DNA from: Anaerolineaceae bacterium UBA700
Lineage (GTDB): Bacteria; Chloroflexota; Anaerolineae; Anaerolineales; Anaerolineaceae
Reading direction: 5' to 3'
Length of the DNA: 9,180 bases
Assembly (NCBI GenBank): GCA_002298885.1
Contig: DBMK01000116.1
Span: 919 to 10,098 of the forward strand
Below the pieces are notes generated by a model. It worked only from the letters and a program-made list of their open reading frames with translations. It had not been told where the DNA came from and did not search any database. The translations under genes were made by a program, and so were the position numbers. Below, piece after piece: positions 5,680-9,180 of the stretch (positions are counted from its first letter, which is position 1; each line of letters opens with the position of its first letter).

Positions 5680-6843
5680 TCAATGAATCAGCGGGAAGAA
5701 ACTGGTCGCCAGCACCAGCAGCAAGCCGCCGGCTACCACGCTGCCAAGCTGCCCGGCCGTGTTGGAGCCCATGGCATGCATCAGGATGAAGTTATCGAAA
5801 TCCTCATCCAGGGCGGCGCGGGCTGAGAGGCGGGCGGCCATCGGGAAGGCGCTGATTCCGCACGCGCCGATCAATGGGTTGATCTTGCCGCGGGTGAGGA
5901 AAGCCGCCAATTTACCGAAGAGCAGCCCGGCGACCGTGTCGATGATGAAGGCAACCAGGCCCAGGGCCAGCACGCCCGCCGTCTGCCAGTTCAAGAAGCG
6001 CTCGGCGGTCATGGTGGCGCCGATGCATAGGCCCAGGAAGAGGGTGGACATGTTGATCAGCTCGTTCTGGACGGATTTGTTGAGGCGCTCGACCACGCCG
6101 GCGACGCGCAGGAAATTGCCGAGCATGAGAGTGGCAATCAGGGGGGCGGCCTGCGGCGCCATCAGGCTGATGATGATGGTGACGACGATCGGGAAGATGA
6201 TCAGGGCGCGCTTGGTAACGGGGCGCGGCGAATATTCCATGCGGATCTGGCGTTCTTTCTTGGTGGTGAGCAGCTTCATGATCGGCGGCTGGATGACCGG
6301 GATCAGGCTCATGTAAGAATAGGCTGCCACCGCAATCGCGCCCAACAGCTCTGGCGCCAGCTTGGTGGATACGAAGATGGCGGTCGGGCCGTCGATGGCG
6401 CCGATGACGCCGATCGAAGCGGACTGGTTCAGGTTGAAGCCCAGGAATGAGGCGAAGATGAGCGTGGCGTAGATGCCGAACTGGCCGGCAGCGCCGAGCA
6501 TAACCATCTGGGGCATGGCCAGCAGGGGGGTAAAGTCAATCATGGCGCCCACGCCGACGAAGATGAGCAGCGGGAAGAGCTCGGTCTTGATGCCGGCGCA
6601 GTACAGGATGGTCAGGAAATTCTGGTCCAGGTTGCAGGTGACTGCCCCCTGGCTGTTCATGGTCACCGCCATGCCGATATTGGCCAGGATACATCCGACG
6701 CCGATCGGGACCAGCAGATTCGGTTCGTATTCCTTGGCGACCGCCAGGTAGATGAGGATGACGCCGGCCACGATCATGACCGCATTTCCCCACCCAAAAC
6801 CTGCAAACCCGGTCAGGATTTGTTTGACGATGTCTGATTCCAT
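5680..6843 (-). CDS. mmdB: Na+-transporting decarboxylase beta subunit (OadB/MmdB/GcdB family)
   Basis: A 387-residue, very hydrophobic multi-pass membrane protein, about the length of MmdB/GcdB subunits. It begins with GFAGFGWGNAVMIVAGVILIYLAV, a typical first segment. Residues 147-155 read IGAIDGPTA, matching the family motif around the essential membrane Asp (here D151) used for Na+ and carboxybiotin chemistry. The late motif MHAMGSN.AGQ.GS (355-368) is also typical. In this family the beta subunit decarboxylates carboxybiotin and exports Na+ across the cytoplasmic membrane. ATG 6841-6843 has AAAGGAG 5 bases upstream, overlapping the biotin-carrier stop, and the gaps show one operon. The gene ends before a bidirectional terminator. 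The family is certain. The substrate of the complex (methylmalonyl-CoA rather than oxaloacetate or glutaconyl-CoA) is inferred from the carboxyltransferase. Confidence 0.94.
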   Translation of the reverse strand: MESDIVKQILTGFAGFGWGNAVMIVAGVILIYLAVAKEYEPNLLVPIGVGCILANIGMAVTMNSQGAVTCNLDQNFLTILYCAGIKTELFPLLIFVGVGAMIDFTPLLAMPQMVMLGAAGQFGIYATLIFASFLGFNLNQSASIGVIGAIDGPTAIFVSTKLAPELLGAIAVAAYSYMSLIPVIQPPIMKLLTTKKERQIRMEYSPRPVTKRALIIFPIVVTIIISLMAPQAAPLIATLMLGNFLRVAGVVERLNKSVQNELINMSTLFLGLCIGATMTAERFLNWQTAGVLALGLVAFIIDTVAGLLFGKLAAFLTRGKINPLIGACGISAFPMAARLSARAALDEDFDNFILMHAMGSNTAGQLGSVVAGGLLLVLATSFFPLIH

Positions 6844-6853
6844 GACGTCTCCT

Positions 6854-7309
6854 TTAGTCGGCGAAATCCATCAGGGCCTGGTTCTGGCCGACTTTGTCGC
6901 CGGCGGCGACGCGGATGGTGGCGATTTTGCCCGCCCGGTTCGAGCGGATGGCGCTCTTCATTTTCATGGCTTCCAGCGTGCACAGTTCCTGGCCGAAGGC
7001 AACTTCCTGGCCCTCTTTGACGTTTATCGAGAGGATCGTGCCGGGAATGGGGGCAACGACCTGCTTGCTCTTATCGCCGCCGTTGCTGAGCGGGGCCGCC
7101 GCCGGCCTGGGAGCCGGAGCGGGCGCCGGGGCAGCGCGGGGCGCAGGCGGCTCGACGACAGGCGCAGGCGCAGCCACGGGCGCTGCTTTGCCTTCATCCG
7201 GCCAGACTTCAAAAACCTCGCCATCGACGACGGCAGTAATCGGCCGGTCCTGCAGGTCCCCCACCTCAACTACAAAATTCTGGTTGTTGATTTTTACAGT
7301 GATTTTCAT
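6854..7309 (-). CDS. mmdC: Biotin carboxyl carrier subunit of Na+-pump decarboxylase
   Basis: A 151-residue protein in three parts: an N-terminal beta segment (1-40) common in decarboxylase biotin subunits, an Ala/Pro-rich flexible linker (about 42-74), and a C-terminal biotinyl domain (83-150). The biotinylation motif E-A-M-K-M is at 113-117, with Lys116 the expected attachment site for biotin ligase. The domain starts VVAPIPGTI and ends with AGDKVGQNQALMDF, as in pyruvate-carboxylase-type biotin domains. It shuttles CO2 between the carboxyltransferase and the membrane beta subunit. Its ATG overlaps the stop of the upstream small membrane subunit by four bases (ATGA), and a GAGGGA ribosome site lies 7 bases before it, indicating translational coupling. 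No biotin carboxylase gene is in view, consistent with a decarboxylase rather than an ATP-dependent carboxylase. Confidence 0.94.
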   Translation of the reverse strand: MKITVKINNQNFVVEVGDLQDRPITAVVDGEVFEVWPDEGKAAPVAAPAPVVEPPAPRAAPAPAPAPRPAAAPLSNGGDKSKQVVAPIPGTILSINVKEGQEVAFGQELCTLEAMKMKSAIRSNRAGKIATIRVAAGDKVGQNQALMDFAD

Positions 7310-7716
7310 CGCACATTCCCTCGAGATTTGCGTGTAAATTGGTTGGAGCGCTGGGTGAGCTGGGCAGAGCGCATGACGGTCTGCCAGGCGCTGGGCTGCC
7401 CGGAATAGCCGGAGACTACCGGCAGTTGGCCGGCGGCTTCGGGAGATTCACTGCGCAAGGCCAGGGCAACCGCAACGGCGGCGGCTGCCGCCTGCTGTTT
7501 GATGGCGGTGGGGGCGGGCTGTTCTTCAATCGCGGAGACTGCGTCAGCCTCTTCTTCCTCTTCCGCTCCCTCTTCTTCAACCTCCGGGTGCCTTTTGTTG
7601 TACCAGGCGGTGCCCTTGACTGTGGCTTCCATCAGGCCCCACAGCAAGAGGAGCGCGACAAAGACCAGTCCCATGCCGATCAAGGTCATCCAAAGTGTGG
7701 CAACAAAGGTGGACAT
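7306..7716 (-). CDS. mmdD: OadG/MmdD-like small membrane subunit of Na+-pump decarboxylase
   Basis: A 136-residue protein with one N-terminal membrane helix (about residues 8-28, in MTLIGMGLVFVALLLLWGLM), then WYNKRHPE, a Glu-rich stretch (47-57) and an Ala-rich helix AAAAAVAVALALRS (about 75-88). The single helix, charged linker and Ala-rich C-terminal helix fit the OadG/MmdD group, which anchors the carboxyltransferase and biotin carrier to the membrane beta subunit. The segment after residue 95, with SAWQTVMRSAQLTQR, is less well recognised. ATG 7714-7716 has GAGGAG 6 bases upstream and lies 16 bases after the carboxyltransferase stop. Sequence conservation in this family is low, so the call leans on topology and on its position between carboxyltransferase and biotin carrier. 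Confidence 0.85.
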   Translation of the reverse strand: MSTFVATLWMTLIGMGLVFVALLLLWGLMEATVKGTAWYNKRHPEVEEEGAEEEEEADAVSAIEEQPAPTAIKQQAAAAAVAVALALRSESPEAAGQLPVVSGYSGQPSAWQTVMRSAQLTQRSNQFTRKSRGNVR

Positions 7717-7732
7717 TTTTTTCTCCTCGGCC

Positions 7733-9180
7733 TTAGACGGGCATGTTGCCGTGTTTGCGTGGCAGGGTGGCCATGTACTTGTCTTTCAGAGCGGTGAAGG
7801 CGGTGATGACTCTGAAGCGGGTCTCTTTGGGCTCGATGACGTCGTCGATCACGTCGGCGCCGGCTGCGGCGTAGGGGTTGAGGAAGCGCTTGCGGTAATC
7901 CTCGATGATCCGCTCGCGTTCGGCAGCCGGGTCGGCGGCGGCTTTAATCTCTTTGCCGAAGAGGATGTTGGCGGCGCCTTCAGGACCCATCACGGCGATC
8001 TCAGCGCTGGGCCAGGCAAAATTGATATCGCTGCCCATGGGCTTGCTGCTCATGACGATATAGGCTCCACCGTAGGCTTTGCGGGTGATGACGCTGACCT
8101 TGGGAACGGTCGATTCGGCGTAGGCGAACAGCACCTTTGCGCCGTGGCGGATAATGCCGCGGTGTTCCTGGTCGGAGCCGGGTAGGAAGCCGGGGCAGTC
8201 CAGGAAGGTGAGGATGGGGATGTTGAAGCTGTCGCAGAAGCGAACGAAGCGGCAGATTTTATCCGAGGCGTCGATGTCCATTACGCCGGCCATATTGGAG
8301 GGTTCTTGAGAGATGATGCCGACGGATTCGCCGCCCAGGCGCGCCAGGCCGATGATGGCGTTGGTGGCAAAGGTGGGCTGGAGCTCTAAGAACGAGCCGC
8401 GGTCGACGATGTGCTCGATAGCTTCGTGCATGCTGTAGGGCACTGAGGGATCCACGGGCACCAGGTGGTTCAGCTCTTCGTCCGCGCGGGTGATGTCGTC
8501 GCCGCACGGGTGGGCCGGCACGTCGTTGATGTTGTTCGAAGGCAGGTAGCTCAACAACAGGCGTACAGTCTGCAGGGCTTCTTTATCGCTGGGGGCAGTC
8601 AGCGAGGCCAGGCCGCTCATGGCCAGGTGGGCCGCGGCGCCGCCGAGCGATTCCTGGTCGATGATCTCGCCGGTGACGGTTTTGATCACCTCGGGGCCGG
8701 TGAGGAACATGAAGGACTGCTTTTCGACCATGATAATGAAATCGGTCAGAGCCGGCGAATAAGACGCGCCGCCGGCGCAGGGTCCCATGATGACACTGAT
8801 CTGGGGGATAATTCCGGAATACTGTGCGTTGCGCTTGAAGATTTCGGCATAGCCGCGCAGGCTGTAGACGCCTTCCTGGATGCGCGCCCCGCCCGAGTCG
8901 ATCAGGCCGATCACCGGGCAGCCGGCGCGTACGGCCAGGTCCATGGCACGGCAGATCTTGGTGCCTTGCATTTCACCCAGGCTGCCACCCTGGATGGTGA
9001 AATCCTGGGCGTATACGTAGACCGTGCGACCATCTACCAGGCCATAGCCGGTGACGACGCCGTCGCCCAGGTATTTCTCATCGCCCATGCTCATTGGGTC
9101 CTGCTGCTGGACCGCAAAAGTTTCGAGCTCGACGAATGTGCCCGGATCGAGCAGGAGCTCGATCCGCTCGCGGGCGGTCA
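7733..9180 (-). CDS. mmdA: Acyl-CoA carboxyltransferase, decarboxylase alpha subunit (5' end beyond window)
   Basis: A crotonase-fold carboxyltransferase of the MmdA/PccB type; 481 residues are visible. The reading frame stays open upstream of the internal Met at 9092-9094. Those 28 residues (TARERIELLLDPGTFVELET and on) match the conserved N-terminus of the family, so the true start lies outside the window, roughly 30-40 residues further given a usual length near 510-520. Counting from that internal Met, oxyanion-hole motifs are SGGARIQEG (67-75) and GPCAGGASYSPALTDF (104-119), with the second-domain YGGAYIVMSSK later. The C-terminus KHGNMPV resembles family ends. It transfers the carboxyl group of methylmalonyl-CoA (or a close acyl-CoA) to biotin. 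It leads mmdD-mmdC-mmdB, which favours decarboxylase over propionyl-CoA carboxylase; exact substrate is not proven. Confidence 0.93.
   Translation of the reverse strand, partial: TARERIELLLDPGTFVELETFAVQQQDPMSMGDEKYLGDGVVTGYGLVDGRTVYVYAQDFTIQGGSLGEMQGTKICRAMDLAVRAGCPVIGLIDSGGARIQEGVYSLRGYAEIFKRNAQYSGIIPQISVIMGPCAGGASYSPALTDFIIMVEKQSFMFLTGPEVIKTVTGEIIDQESLGGAAAHLAMSGLASLTAPSDKEALQTVRLLLSYLPSNNINDVPAHPCGDDITRADEELNHLVPVDPSVPYSMHEAIEHIVDRGSFLELQPTFATNAIIGLARLGGESVGIISQEPSNMAGVMDIDASDKICRFVRFCDSFNIPILTFLDCPGFLPGSDQEHRGIIRHGAKVLFAYAESTVPKVSVITRKAYGGAYIVMSSKPMGSDINFAWPSAEIAVMGPEGAANILFGKEIKAAADPAAERERIIEDYRKRFLNPYAAAGADVIDDVIEPKETRFRVITAFTALKDKYMATLPRKHGNMPV

Noticed and set aside
7733..9180. Propionyl-CoA carboxylase beta subunit as an alternative name for the carboxyltransferase
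   Set aside because: The sequence alone cannot exclude it, but the OadG-like, biotin-carrier and OadB-like genes follow directly and no biotin carboxylase is visible, which favours the decarboxylase alpha subunit.

Overview
The window looks like a chromosomal segment of a GC-rich bacterium, most plausibly an anaerobic Chloroflexota (Anaerolineae-like). This taxonomic call is an inference from three things: a DnaD-domain protein and a DnaC-like ATPase next to a replicative helicase, a bifunctional-nuclease family protein with a Pro-rich/acidic tail, and a sodium-pump acyl-CoA decarboxylase operon. No rRNA, tRNA, CRISPR, transposase or phage gene was seen.

Region 1 (1-447): a small DUF4177-like protein on the minus strand, preceded by a 151-base spacer. 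The spacer holds a perfect 15-bp GC-rich inverted repeat directly abutting a 6-bp hairpin.

Region 2 (448-4635, minus strand): a DNA replication cluster, transcribed right to left. It runs bifunctional nuclease (DUF151), a weak terminator-like hairpin, replicative helicase dnaB, a DnaD-domain protein, and a DnaC/DnaI-like helicase loader. The loader is unusual because one polypeptide carries two complete AAA+ ATPase modules behind a single zinc-finger-like N-terminus. Its start lies 80 bases inside the DnaD gene, with its ribosome binding site embedded in codons of the DnaD domain. DnaB, the DnaD protein and the loader probably act together to load the helicase at origins or restarted forks.

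Region 3 (4636-5679): a 276-base divergent intergenic region. It has a good minus-strand promoter candidate for the nuclease/replication cluster and a perfect TATAAT box for the plus-strand gene. The plus-strand gene has a structured leader of about 140 bases and encodes an OmpR/PhoB-like regulator whose receiver domain has lost several phosphorylation-site residues. After it come a 12-bp palindrome and a strong bidirectional terminator shared with the convergent operon.

Region 4 (5680-9180, minus strand): a biotin-dependent, Na+-translocating decarboxylase operon in the order carboxyltransferase (5' end outside the window), OadG-like small membrane subunit, biotin carrier and OadB-like membrane beta subunit. 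This matches mmdA-mmdD-mmdC-mmdB. The complex is expected to take CO2 from methylmalonyl-CoA (or a related acyl-CoA), pass it via biotin to the membrane subunit, and couple its release to Na+ export.
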